From: Clostridia bacterium
GTDB taxonomy: Bacteria > Bacillota > Clostridia > Christensenellales > Borkfalkiaceae
DNA length: 64,000 nt
Direction of reading: 5' to 3'
Assembly: GCA_017399945.1 (NCBI GenBank)
Contig: JAFQAQ010000005.1
Span: forward strand, 1 to 64,000
Numbering within the stretch: the first letter of the stretch is position 1; the number at the start of each line of letters is the position of its first letter. Made by a program: the position numbers and the translations under genes. The notes beneath the pieces were generated by a model that worked only from the letters and a program-made list of their open reading frames with translations, was not told the DNA's origin and made no database searches. Of this stretch, positions 23,374 through 32,110 are shown one piece after another.

Positions 23374-25887
23374 ATGTATTACGACGCATTTTCACGCAAT
23401 GTAAATCAAGTTATAGAATACGCTTCGGCATTGGCTGAAAGATTTAATTGTAAATATATCGGTAGCGAACACGTTTTGTTTGGACTTATTAACGTAACCG
23501 ATGGTAGAGCCGCCGCAATCTTACGCGAAGCTGAAGTTGATAACGATAGATACCTATTTTATTTTAAAAAGACCGTAGATCCCAACGTGGTTATGCCGGG
23601 AAATAGATTTACGCCAAGAACTAAACGTGTTTTTGAAAACGCGGTTGATATATCACTCAAAGCACGTTCGGGGTTCGTTGGCACAGAACATTTATTGCTA
23701 TCAATTTTGCTAGATACGGATAGCGTTGCAGTAACTATACTTTCGGCTATGCGCGTTGACGTTAAAAGCATGGCTAACGATTTGATTAATACCCTTAACG
23801 GTGATTATCAAGACGATTACGAAGACGTGCAAGAAACCGAAGAAGATAGCATCTTTGGAAAAACGTTTAAAACAAACGCAAATAATGGATACTCTAACAA
23901 TAAAAACCTTGGGAAAGAAAGGGGTGTGGAGTCGGAGGATTTGAAGGAGCTATCAAAGTTCGGCGTTGATCTTAATAGACAGGCAATAGAAGGAAAACTA
24001 GATCCCGTTATCGGCAGAAAAGAAGAAATCGATAGAGTTATTCAAATACTTTCTAGAAGAATGAAAAACAATCCCGTGCTAATAGGCGAGCCGGGTGTTG
24101 GTAAAAGTGCCGTCGTTGAAGGTTTAGCGCAAGCTATAGTTAAAGGAAACGTTCCGGAGATACTTGCTGATAAAATTGTGTTTTCCTTAGACCTTGCAGG
24201 AATGCTTGCAGGCGCAAGATACCGTGGCGATTTTGAAGAAAGACTTAAAAAAGCTATCGACGTAGTAAAGAAAAACGGTAATATAATACTATTTATTGAC
24301 GAAATCCATAATATCGTCGGTGCGGGAAGTACGGGCGAAGGAAATATGGACGCCGCAAACATTTTAAAACCAATGCTTTCTAGGGGGGAACTTCAAACTA
24401 TTGGTGCAACTACGTTAGACGAATATAGAAAATATATCGAAAAGGATGCTGCGCTAGAACGTCGTTTCCAACCCATTATAGTTGAAGCGCCAAGTCCCGA
24501 AGAAACGGTAGAAATACTTAAAGGGTTGCGCGATAAATACGAATCTCATCATGGCGTAAGCATACCTGACCAAGCAATTATGTCTGCGGTAAGCTTATCT
24601 GATAGATATATTACCGATAGGTTTTTGCCCGACAAGGCAATCGACCTTATCGACGAAGCTGCGTCTAGGGTTAGGTTAGACAGTTATAATTCGCCCGTTC
24701 AAGCTAAGCAAAAGGAAAACGAACTGAACACCTTGATTGCGCAAAAGAACGAAGCGAAAAGAAGGGACGATTTAGATAGGGCAATAAAACTTAACGCTGA
24801 AATTGAAAAGGTTAACCAAGAACTAGATGAAATTCGTCGCCTAGCAAAAGAGCAAGCCGGAAATCGTGAAAAACTTATGCTCACCCCAGACGATATAGCA
24901 AAAGTCGTAAGTAATTGGACGGGAGTACCGGTGGTAAAATTAACTCAAACGGAAACTCAAAAATTACTAAATCTAGAACAGATATTGCATGAAAGAGTGG
25001 TTGGGCAAGAAGATGCAGTAAAAGCCGTTTCAGATGCGATTAGAAGGGCTAGGGCAGGTCTTAAAGACCCGAATAGACCAATCGGCTCGTTTATATTCGT
25101 TGGTCCAACGGGTGTTGGTAAAACTGAACTTTCCAAGGCGCTTGCCGAAGCGGTTTTTGGCAATGAAGAAAATATTATAAGAATAGATATGAGTGAGTAT
25201 ATGGAAAAGCACTCGGTATCTAAATTAGTTGGTGCGCCTCCAGGATACGTAGGGTTTGACGAAGCAGGTCAACTAACTGAAAAGGTAAGAAGAAAACCTT
25301 ATTCGGTAGTATTGTTTGACGAAATTGAAAAAGCACATCCAGACGTGTTTAATCTTATGTTGCAAATTTTAGACGACGGCAGACTTACAGATAGCAAGGG
25401 AAGACTAATAAGTTTTAAGAACACCATTATTATTCTAACTTCAAACGTCGGTGCTACCGAAGTTCAGCAAAAGGCAACGCTAGGGTTTGCAAGTAGTCCA
25501 CAAGCTGAATACGACAATATGTGTTCAAAATATATGGACGCCCTAAAACAAAAGTTCCGTCCCGAGTTTTTGAATAGAATAGACGATATTATCGTATTCC
25601 AAAAACTTAACAAAGACCAAACGGCAAAAATTGCAGAGTTACTTCTTGCTAGTCTTAAAAAACGCCTTGCAGTTATGGGTGTTGAAATGGATATTACCGA
25701 CGCAGCTATGGATTGGATTACCGATAAAGGTTACGACGACAACTACGGTGCACGCCCGTTAAAAAGAGTTATTCAACGAAACGTTGAAGATAAACTTAGC
25801 GAAGAAATATTAAAAGGCGAACTTTTGGAAAATTCTACCGTAGTCATAGACTCCGACGGTGAACAACTTATTTTTACGAGAAGATAA
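23374..25887 (+). CDS. clpC: ATP-dependent Clp protease ATP-binding subunit ClpC
   Basis: 837 residues. Parts in order: a double Clp-N domain (1-145), which in Bacillus reads phospho-arginine; a linker; AAA+ domain 1 with Walker A GEPGVGKS near 226; a coiled-coil middle domain (~410-485); AAA+ domain 2 with GPTGVGKTELSKAL near 570; a ClpP-docking tripeptide LGF (in ATLGFASS) near 703; and the C-terminal D2 domain. It unfolds McsB-marked proteins and feeds ClpP, which is not encoded in the window. A GGAG site precedes the ATG. Confidence 0.97.
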   Translation: MYYDAFSRNVNQVIEYASALAERFNCKYIGSEHVLFGLINVTDGRAAAILREAEVDNDRYLFYFKKTVDPNVVMPGNRFTPRTKRVFENAVDISLKARSGFVGTEHLLLSILLDTDSVAVTILSAMRVDVKSMANDLINTLNGDYQDDYEDVQETEEDSIFGKTFKTNANNGYSNNKNLGKERGVESEDLKELSKFGVDLNRQAIEGKLDPVIGRKEEIDRVIQILSRRMKNNPVLIGEPGVGKSAVVEGLAQAIVKGNVPEILADKIVFSLDLAGMLAGARYRGDFEERLKKAIDVVKKNGNIILFIDEIHNIVGAGSTGEGNMDAANILKPMLSRGELQTIGATTLDEYRKYIEKDAALERRFQPIIVEAPSPEETVEILKGLRDKYESHHGVSIPDQAIMSAVSLSDRYITDRFLPDKAIDLIDEAASRVRLDSYNSPVQAKQKENELNTLIAQKNEAKRRDDLDRAIKLNAEIEKVNQELDEIRRLAKEQAGNREKLMLTPDDIAKVVSNWTGVPVVKLTQTETQKLLNLEQILHERVVGQEDAVKAVSDAIRRARAGLKDPNRPIGSFIFVGPTGVGKTELSKALAEAVFGNEENIIRIDMSEYMEKHSVSKLVGAPPGYVGFDEAGQLTEKVRRKPYSVVLFDEIEKAHPDVFNLMLQILDDGRLTDSKGRLISFKNTIIILTSNVGATEVQQKATLGFASSPQAEYDNMCSKYMDALKQKFRPEFLNRIDDIIVFQKLNKDQTAKIAELLLASLKKRLAVMGVEMDITDAAMDWITDKGYDDNYGARPLKRVIQRNVEDKLSEEILKGELLENSTVVIDSDGEQLIFTRR

Positions 25888-25890
25888 TAA

Positions 25891-26682
25891 ATGAAAACAG
25901 GTATATCGACAGCCTCCTTGTTCGTGCGTAAAAATACCGAACAAGCAATGCAGTTTCTAAACGAAAACAAAGTTCAAACGTGCGAGGTTTTTTTAGAATC
26001 TTATTGTGAGTATTCGCCTGACTTTATCCCTATACTTAAAAAGTATAAAGGGGAGTTAGACGTGCATTCCATACATACTTTAACCACGCAGTTTGAACCG
26101 CAACTTTATAGTATAAACGAGCGAGCGAGGGCGGATTCTTTTAAACTTTTGGATAGTACCATGCAAGTTGCAAACGCAATCGGAGCGAGGTATTATACTT
26201 TTCACGGAGTTGCAAGGCTTAAACGCACACAAATGAATATTGATTTTGATAGGGTTGCGAAATACACCAATCAGATTATTGAAACGTGCAATAAATACGG
26301 TGTTGACCTTGCCTACGAAAACGTGCATTGGGCGTACTACAACTATCTTGGTTTTTTCAAAAAACTTAAAAGTCTAGCGCCCAAACTTAAAGCGACGCTA
26401 GACGTAAAACAAGCTCGTCAAAGCCAATTGGATTATAGAGATTTAATAAACGAAATGGGAAAAGATATAGTTACCGTTCATTTGTCGGATATTAATTCTG
26501 ATGGAAAAATGTGTCTTCCCGGAAGTGGCGTTACCGATTTTTCGGAAATGTTTAATAGACTTAAAGACGTTGGGTTTGATGGCTCGTTGATTTTAGAAGT
26601 TTATAAAGACGACTTTGATAGTTACGACCAGTTGTTTAATTCGCTAGAATTTATAAAAGAATTAGCGTACAAAATTTTTTAA
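25891..26682 (+). CDS. Xylose-isomerase-like TIM-barrel protein
   Basis: 263 residues, AP endonuclease 2 / sugar-phosphate isomerase-epimerase fold. Possible metal-site residues lie in VHSIHT, YYTFHGV, LAYENVHW, TLDVKQA and TVHLSDIN, and a glutamate in LILEVYKD closes the barrel. The substrate is not determined. It is the last gene of the long operon, 3 nt after clpC and just before a strong terminator. Confidence 0.85.
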   Translation: MKTGISTASLFVRKNTEQAMQFLNENKVQTCEVFLESYCEYSPDFIPILKKYKGELDVHSIHTLTTQFEPQLYSINERARADSFKLLDSTMQVANAIGARYYTFHGVARLKRTQMNIDFDRVAKYTNQIIETCNKYGVDLAYENVHWAYYNYLGFFKKLKSLAPKLKATLDVKQARQSQLDYRDLINEMGKDIVTVHLSDINSDGKMCLPGSGVTDFSEMFNRLKDVGFDGSLILEVYKDDFDSYDQLFNSLEFIKELAYKIF

Positions 26683-26690
26683 TAAAATAA

Positions 26691-26722
26691 AAAAAGACTC
26701 CTTTATAGGAGTCTTTTAATTT
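26691..26722. terminator. Terminator of the 16-kb operon
   Basis: An 11-bp stem (26692-26702 with 26707-26717) with a TTAT loop. A/T tracts on both sides let it serve the plus-strand operon and the convergent spoVG gene. Confidence 0.9.
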
Positions 26723-26739
26723 TTGAATAAGATGATTAA

Positions 26740-27015
26740 TTAGTCTTGTTGTGGTTTTGCTTTTTCTTCTTCAAATGCTGCAAGAATTACTTTAATAAGT
26801 TCTTCTCTGGTTTCCGTTTTGATGGGGTGAGCGATATCCTTGTATTCGCCGTCTGCAGTCTTTCTGCTCGGCATAGCGATGAAGTAACCCTCATTCCCTT
26901 CAATAACCTTTATGTCGTGCACAACAAAACAGTCATCAAAGGTAACGGATGCTACTGCTTTAAGTTTGCTATCGTCTTTTTTAACGATGCGAACTCTAGT
27001 GTCAGAAATCTTCAT
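26740..27015 (-). CDS. spoVG: SpoVG family RNA/DNA-binding regulator
   Basis: 91 residues with the family pattern [11 protein letters not shown], then [21 protein letters not shown] and a C-terminal HPI-x3-TREEL helix. SpoVG proteins bind nucleic acids and affect sporulation and envelope genes. GGAAGG lies 8 nt before the ATG on the minus strand. It is transcribed away from murC; in many clostridia murC, purR and spoVG lie together, so the neighbourhood is partly kept. Confidence 0.95.
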   Translation of the reverse strand: MKISDTRVRIVKKDDSKLKAVASVTFDDCFVVHDIKVIEGNEGYFIAMPSRKTADGEYKDIAHPIKTETREELIKVILAAFEEEKAKPQQD

Positions 27016-27152
27016 TTTGTTACCTTCCTTATCATAAATATTACATTTATTTTACCATAACATACTAACCATTTCAATAGTTTTTTTAAAAAATATTGCG
27101 ATTTTTTGAAAAAAAGTTCTAAAAATAGCCTTTTTTTGCGTATTTTTTAACT

Positions 27153-28547
27153 ATGAACAAAATTAGCAGTCGTCAATTTTCAAGAATATATTTTCTCGGT
27201 ATAGCAGGAATCAATATGAGTGCGCTTGCAAAGCACTGCGTTTTGCAAGGAATTTGTGTTGAAGGTAGTGACGTTAGGCAATGCGACGAGACCAATGAAC
27301 TAGAAAAATTTGGTATAAAAGTAAACGTAGGCTCGTCGGAAAACTATATAAAGAATTTTAACCCAAGCCATTTGGTTTATACGTCTGCAATAAAAGAAGA
27401 CAACCCTGAACTTATATGGGCAATGCAAAACGACGTTAAAATACTTAAAAGAAGTGAATTTTTAGGATTAATAGTGTCTAACTACGCAAAGTCGGTTGGA
27501 GTTAGCGGTTGCCACGGAAAAACCACCACAAGCGCAATGCTTTCTTCGGTGTGTGACGGTGCAAAGAATAATCCTACGGTTTTTATAGGTGGAATAGACC
27601 AAAATTTCTCAAACTATAAAAAAGGTGATGGGGGTTTGGTAATAGTAGAAGCATGCGAGTATCAAAAAAACTTTTTGGATATTAAGCCTACTATTTCCGT
27701 AATCCTAAACGTTGATTACGACCATATGGATAGTTATTCCAATATGCAAGAACTAATAGACGCTTTTAATAAGTTTTCTAACACAGAGTATTCGGTTGTA
27801 AACGGAGATGACCAAAACTGCGCTAAACTTATTAAAAAAAATACTATAACCTTTGGTCTGTCGCCCGCTTGTGTAGTAAGGGGCGCAAACCTTTTTTGTG
27901 AACAAGGTAAATATTCTTTTGATTATTATTACGATGGAAGAAAACAAACTAGAATAAGCTTAAACGTTCAGGGTATTCATAACGTATATAACGCGCTTTC
28001 GGTTTGTGCTGTGGCAAACATTCTAAATATTCCAATAGACGTCTTAAAAGGGAAATTGCAGTCATTTTCAAACGTTAAACGTAGAATGGAAGACGTCGGA
28101 GAGTATAATGGTAAAAAAATAATTGCCGATTATGCTCATCATCCAAAGGAAATAAACGCTATATTAAATATTACGGAAAAGGAGGAAAATACTTTTTATA
28201 TATTTCAACCTCATACTTATTCTAGAACTAGGTATTTAATGGAAGAATTTGTGTCGGTGTTATCTTCAATGGATAACGTTTGTATTTATAAAACTTATCC
28301 TGCGAGGGAAGAATACGACGCGCTTGGTGACGGGCGTTATTTATATAAAAAAATAAAAAGAAAAACCAAAGGCAAGTGTTCTTACGTGAAGAATTATGAA
28401 GCTTTAAAAAGAAAAATTAAACGATTACCGAAAAAATACGTAAAAGTAATGTTCTTAGGAGCGGGCGATATTTATGATTTGGCAAATAGGATGGTAGGGG
28501 AAAATAAAAATAATAAAAAATTTAAAAAAACGATTGCAAAAATCTAA
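27153..28547 (+). CDS. murC: UDP-N-acetylmuramate-L-alanine ligase
   Basis: 464 residues. It adds the first amino acid (L-Ala) to UDP-MurNAc in peptidoglycan synthesis. IYFLGIAGINMSALA is the N-terminal nucleotide-binding motif, GCHGKTTTSAML near residue 117 is the ATP loop, and HNVYNALS, DYAHHPKEI and FQPHTYSRT are Mur-ligase signatures. No clear Shine-Dalgarno sequence precedes the ATG, whose leader is mostly T and A, so translation may be weak or the start unusual. Confidence 0.93.
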   Translation: MNKISSRQFSRIYFLGIAGINMSALAKHCVLQGICVEGSDVRQCDETNELEKFGIKVNVGSSENYIKNFNPSHLVYTSAIKEDNPELIWAMQNDVKILKRSEFLGLIVSNYAKSVGVSGCHGKTTTSAMLSSVCDGAKNNPTVFIGGIDQNFSNYKKGDGGLVIVEACEYQKNFLDIKPTISVILNVDYDHMDSYSNMQELIDAFNKFSNTEYSVVNGDDQNCAKLIKKNTITFGLSPACVVRGANLFCEQGKYSFDYYYDGRKQTRISLNVQGIHNVYNALSVCAVANILNIPIDVLKGKLQSFSNVKRRMEDVGEYNGKKIIADYAHHPKEINAILNITEKEENTFYIFQPHTYSRTRYLMEEFVSVLSSMDNVCIYKTYPAREEYDALGDGRYLYKKIKRKTKGKCSYVKNYEALKRKIKRLPKKYVKVMFLGAGDIYDLANRMVGENKNNKKFKKTIAKI

Positions 28548-28562
28548 CAATTGGTGTATTAT
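28534..28562 (+). promoter_or_regulatory. Promoter of the dehydrogenase gene
   Basis: A -35 TTGCAA (28534-28539), 17-bp spacer and -10 TATTAT (28557-28562), straddling the end of murC. The expected transcript starts near 28569, which is why an in-frame ATG at 28570 is not taken as the gene start. Confidence 0.5.
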
Positions 28563-28599
28563 ATAGATAATGAATTTTATAATAGGAGAAAATTGCAAA

Positions 28600-29559
28600 A
28601 TGATACAGAAGAAGAGAAAGATTGCAGTACTTGGAACTGGTAACGTAGGCGCTACCGTTGCTTATGCTTTAACTTTACAGGGCGTATGTTCCGAAATAGT
28701 ATTAGTTGATATTAACAAAGAAAAGGCAGAAGGCGAAGCGTTAGACCTTTCTCAATGCGCTGCTTGCGTACCCTCTGTAAAAGTTTGGAGCGGTGAATAT
28801 GAAGACGTTAAGGATTCCGACATCGTAGTAGTTACTTTTGGCGTAGGTAGAAAACCCGGTCAATCCAGACTTGACCTTGCAAAGATTAATATTGGTATCT
28901 TAAAGAGCGTTATGCCTAACGTTGCAAAAATTGCACCTAACGCACTTTACGTAATAGTTTCTAACCCTGTTGACGTATTAACTTACGTTACTATGAAATG
29001 CACCGGTCTTCCTGCCAACCAAGTAATCGGTACTGGTACTTTACTTGACTCTAATAGATTAACCCAAGCAGTTGCTGAATACTGTGGTGTAGACGCACAC
29101 AACGTAAACTCTTACGTTTTAGGTGAACACGGCGATGCTTGTATGGCTCCTTGGAGTTTATGTAACGTTGCAGGCTATCCTGTAAAAGAATACTGCAAAA
29201 AGTTTATGGGCGTTAGTGAAGAACAGTTAGACGTTGAATTAGAAAACATCTATACCGGCATGGTTGCAGCAGGCTCTAAGGTTATTAAAGCAAAAGGCGC
29301 AACTTTCTATGCAATTGCAGCTTCTGCCGTTCAACTTATCAAAGCACTAGTTGCAGACACCAACACTATTTTACCCTTATCTACCGTTCTTAACGGTGAA
29401 TACGGTGCAAAAGATCTTTGCATGGGCGTTCCTTGCATGGTTGGTGGTTCTGGATTTAAGAAGGTTATCGAACTTCCTTTAACCGATGCAGAAAAGAAAC
29501 TTTTCGACGAAAAGATTGCTTCTTTAGACGCAACCTACAACGCGCTTGAAGTAAGATAA
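28600..29559 (+). CDS. L-lactate/malate dehydrogenase family protein
   Basis: 319 residues from ATG 28600 (AGGAG 11 nt upstream). The family reduces pyruvate to lactate or oxaloacetate to malate with NADH. Seen are KIAVLGTGNVGATVAYAL (Rossmann), LVDINKEKAEGEALDL, the substrate Arg in TLLDSNRL, and catalytic His in GEHGDACMAPWS. KGATFYAIA matches lactate dehydrogenases. The coenzyme loop, however, reads GRKPGQSR: Arg84 stands where classic lactate dehydrogenases have the substrate-selecting Gln and malate dehydrogenases have Arg. Codon use suggests high expression. Lactate is the default call; malate is a real alternative. Confidence 0.85.
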   Translation: MIQKKRKIAVLGTGNVGATVAYALTLQGVCSEIVLVDINKEKAEGEALDLSQCAACVPSVKVWSGEYEDVKDSDIVVVTFGVGRKPGQSRLDLAKINIGILKSVMPNVAKIAPNALYVIVSNPVDVLTYVTMKCTGLPANQVIGTGTLLDSNRLTQAVAEYCGVDAHNVNSYVLGEHGDACMAPWSLCNVAGYPVKEYCKKFMGVSEEQLDVELENIYTGMVAAGSKVIKAKGATFYAIAASAVQLIKALVADTNTILPLSTVLNGEYGAKDLCMGVPCMVGGSGFKKVIELPLTDAEKKLFDEKIASLDATYNALEVR

Positions 29560-29580
29560 TTAAATACCCAAACATATACA

Positions 29581-29690
29581 TTGTAAAGGGGAGTAGTTGA
29601 CGCGTGTTAACGCGTGTGTGCTATCGTCAGTACGGATTTTTATCCCGGTAGTACAGAATTACAAAAGTAATTTTAACGAGACTTTTACCG
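29581..29690 (+). promoter_or_regulatory. yybP-ykoY (manganese) riboswitch
   Basis: The hallmark pieces are in order: AAAGGGGAGTAG at 29585-29596, TATCGTCAGTACGG near 29622-29635, CCCGG at 29644-29648, a small ATTAC/GTAAT hairpin, and AACGAGACTTTTACC at 29675-29689. P1 pairs 29583-29589 with 29682-29688, including one G-U pair. Known members bind Mn2+. The 3' strand of P1 is also the 5' arm of the terminator at 29679, so metal binding would free transcription. Confidence 0.9.
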
Positions 29691-29719
29691 TAATTTTCTT
29701 ACGGTAAAAGTCTCTTTTT
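29679..29719 (+). terminator. Riboswitch expression-platform terminator
   Basis: A perfect 15-bp stem (29679-29693 with 29699-29713), a 5-nt loop and a T tract. It shares bases 29682-29688 with riboswitch P1, so the two folds exclude each other. Confidence 0.9.
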
Positions 29720-29733
29720 CTAAGGAGATAATG

Positions 29734-31035
29734 ATGAAAATTTTTGTTTTGGCAGTTTTTATTTTAATGTACGTTTTTATTATAGCGTTACCTAAACATA
29801 AAACTTGGTCAACGGGAATTGCAGCGCTTATTACCAGTGTTGCGCTAATAATAAATAAGGATTTTCTTATTTACGAACCATTTCTAAATATTAAACTAGA
29901 CGTTATATTTATGTTGGTTGGTATAATGGTAACGGTTGGTATGTTTGCCGACAGTAAAATGCCGAATAAACTAGCGGACAAGTTAATTTCAAAAATGCCT
30001 AACGCGTTATTTGCACTTGTGTTTTTAGCTGTTCTAAGCGGAGTAGTTTCTGCTGTGGTTGATAACGTTGCAACCGTTTTAATGCTTGCTCCAATCGGTA
30101 TTGCCGTTGCAAGAAAAATTAACGTTTCCCCTATTCCAGTTATTATATCAATTGCAGTGTCTTCTAACTTACAAGGCGCTGCAACGTTAGTTGGTGATAC
30201 CACGTCTATAATGCTTGCCGAAGCACTTGGAATGAACTTTTTTGACTTTTTCGTATTCCAAGGCAAAGCTTCAATCTTTTGGGCAGTTGAACTTGGTATG
30301 CTTTTTACTATTCCCATTCTTATATTAATTTTTAGAAAAGAAAACAAAAAACTTGAATACGCAATGGAAAACGTAAAAGTAAATACCATTGCTCCCACAA
30401 TTATTTTGCTTGTAAACTTTGCTTTATTGGTAGTGTCTTCCTTTATTGATTTTCAAATTAAAATAAACGGAATGGACGTAACCAAAGGTTTAATTTGTCT
30501 TGCATGTGGATTGGTTTCGGTTATAGTTTATACTATAAGTCAAAAAAATAAACTGTCAGATAACTTAAAGAATAGTTTAGACTTGGAAACGATATTCTTC
30601 CTAATTTTCTTGTTTATAATTATAGGTTGCGTTGAAAAGGTTGGTATAATAGCTGATATAGGAAACGCGTTTAGCAAAATAGGTAGTAAAAATCTATTCT
30701 TGCTATACACCATAATCGTATTTAGTTCGGTGGTATTCTCTGCGTTTATTGATAATATACCATACGTAGCAACCATGCTTCCCGTTATAAACGTTTTATC
30801 AACAACGTTACCCGCTGGCGCTTCAACGGTATTATATTTCGGATTGTTGATAGGTGCTACCTTAGGTGGAAACTTAACAACCTTTGGCGCTTCGGCAAAC
30901 ATCGTTGGTATCGGTATATTAAGAAAGGAAGGATATGACGTTAAAAATGCAGACTTCTTTAAGATAGGTATTCCGTTCACCTTAGTTGCAGTTTTAGCCG
31001 GTTACGTTTATACTTGGCTCGTATGGGGCATCTAA
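29734..31035 (+). CDS. ArsB/NhaD-type ion transporter, candidate Mn2+ exporter
   Basis: 433 residues from the second of two adjacent ATG codons (29734), which is better spaced from AAGGAG than 29731. About 11 hydrophobic segments and the superfamily motifs VVDNVATVLMLAPI (~residue 108) and SAFIDNIPYVATMLP (~340), each with Asp-Asn in a half-membrane segment, as in ArsB, NhaD and CitM-like carriers; GATLGGNLTTFGASAN is near 376. The substrate cannot be read from the family, but the Mn2+ riboswitch directly upstream points to manganese efflux. It stands as a single-gene unit. Confidence 0.85.
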   Translation: MKIFVLAVFILMYVFIIALPKHKTWSTGIAALITSVALIINKDFLIYEPFLNIKLDVIFMLVGIMVTVGMFADSKMPNKLADKLISKMPNALFALVFLAVLSGVVSAVVDNVATVLMLAPIGIAVARKINVSPIPVIISIAVSSNLQGAATLVGDTTSIMLAEALGMNFFDFFVFQGKASIFWAVELGMLFTIPILILIFRKENKKLEYAMENVKVNTIAPTIILLVNFALLVVSSFIDFQIKINGMDVTKGLICLACGLVSVIVYTISQKNKLSDNLKNSLDLETIFFLIFLFIIIGCVEKVGIIADIGNAFSKIGSKNLFLLYTIIVFSSVVFSAFIDNIPYVATMLPVINVLSTTLPAGASTVLYFGLLIGATLGGNLTTFGASANIVGIGILRKEGYDVKNADFFKIGIPFTLVAVLAGYVYTWLVWGI

Positions 31036-31059
31036 AAAGCTAATATTACAAAATAATAA

Positions 31060-31095
31060 AACACCCTGAACGTTACGTTCAGGGTGTTGTTTTTT
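31060..31095. terminator. Bidirectional terminator between convergent units
   Basis: A 13-bp stem (31060-31072 with 31076-31088) and T tract. It lies between the ArsB/NhaD-type permease gene and the minus-strand sepF gene. Confidence 0.9.
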
Positions 31096-31106
31096 AAATA
31101 ATATAA

Positions 31107-31436
31107 TTAAAAAATTTCTACGCCGTAAGGGGAGAACATAAACACGTTTTTTTCCATTTCATAAACACCGCCACCTAACGCGTAAACGGCACCGGAAAGC
31201 ATGTCCAACACGCGAATTTGTGTTTCGGTTTTAAGGTTGGTTAAATGTACGAGTGCTGTTTTGTTGGATTTTAAAGCATCAATTATTTTTTCTACGTCGT
31301 CAAAAGAAGTGGGGATAAACACGGAAACCGGTCCTTTTTTTTCTTGTTGAGGAGTAGTGTTTAAGGAAAGATTGCTTCTTTCGGCAATCTCTGATTTGGG
31401 TTTAGGTTCTTTACCAAAAAAATCTAATAATCCCAT
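31107..31436 (-). CDS. sepF: Cell division protein SepF
   Basis: 109 residues. An amphipathic N terminus (MGLLDFFG) binds membrane, then a variable linker, then the SepF core (VFIPTSFDDVEKIID, ALVHLTNL, VLDMLSGAVYALGG). SepF tethers FtsZ rings to the membrane. Shorter than Bacillus SepF (about 150), mainly in the linker. The start overlaps the yggS stop by 1 nt (TAATG), the usual ylmE-ylmF order. Confidence 0.95.
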   Translation of the reverse strand: MGLLDFFGKEPKPKSEIAERSNLSLNTTPQQEKKGPVSVFIPTSFDDVEKIIDALKSNKTALVHLTNLKTETQIRVLDMLSGAVYALGGGVYEMEKNVFMFSPYGVEIF

Positions 31437-32110
31437 TAATCTTTTCCTCCGTAATTTCTATTTCCAAAAATAGCGCTTCCTAATCTTATCATATTACTAC
31501 CGTTTTGTACGGCTATTTTATAATCTTTACTCATTCCCATGGAAAGATAATCAAAATTAGAAAGTTCTTTTTTAAGTATATCAAATAATGCTCGCATTTT
31601 CAAGCATAAATTTTTAATAAGTTCAGTGTCGTCGGTTAATGGAAGCATTGCCATAATCCCACGAACTTTAAGCCCCTTTAATTTAGCAATCTCTTTGACG
31701 CCTTCTACGGCAAAATTTGGATCTAAACCACCTTTTTGTTCTTCTTGTCCGATATTAATTTGAACTAAAACGTCCTGTATTACGTTCTTTTTAAGGGCAA
31801 TTTCAGAAACTGTCGTTGCAAGGTGAAGACTATCTATGGAATGAATCAAATCGACTTTTCCAACGAGATATTTAACTTTATTGGTTTGTAGGTGCCCAAT
31901 AAAGTGTTGGCTCGCGCCTTTAATAAGGTCGGTTTTTTCTCTAAATTCATTAACCTTGTTCTCGGCAACGCATTTTAATCCGTATTCAATGCTTTGATTA
32001 ATAATCTCAACGGGAACGGTTTTTGTTGCTCCTACAAGGGTAACTGGCTCGCCTAGATTATTGCCTGATTTTATAAAATCAAAAACCTGTTCTAAGTTCT
32101 TTCTTAACAT
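31436..32110 (-). CDS. yggS: YggS-family pyridoxal phosphate-binding protein
   Basis: 224 residues, alanine-racemase-type barrel. VTLVGATKTVP carries the PLP lysine; FIGHLQTNK, VQINIGQEEQKGG, GIMAMLP and LSMGMSKDYKIAVQNGSNMIRLGSAIFG are family signatures. These proteins balance PLP and amino-acid pools rather than catalyse a known reaction. It overlaps both dapB and sepF by 1 nt, so it is translationally coupled to both. Confidence 0.95.
   Translation of the reverse strand: MLRKNLEQVFDFIKSGNNLGEPVTLVGATKTVPVEIINQSIEYGLKCVAENKVNEFREKTDLIKGASQHFIGHLQTNKVKYLVGKVDLIHSIDSLHLATTVSEIALKKNVIQDVLVQINIGQEEQKGGLDPNFAVEGVKEIAKLKGLKVRGIMAMLPLTDDTELIKNLCLKMRALFDILKKELSNFDYLSMGMSKDYKIAVQNGSNMIRLGSAIFGNRNYGGKD

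Noticed and set aside
28570-28599. ATG 28570 as start of the dehydrogenase
   Set aside because: It sits at the expected transcript start and lacks a ribosome site; ATG 28600 has AGGAG and gives the usual length.
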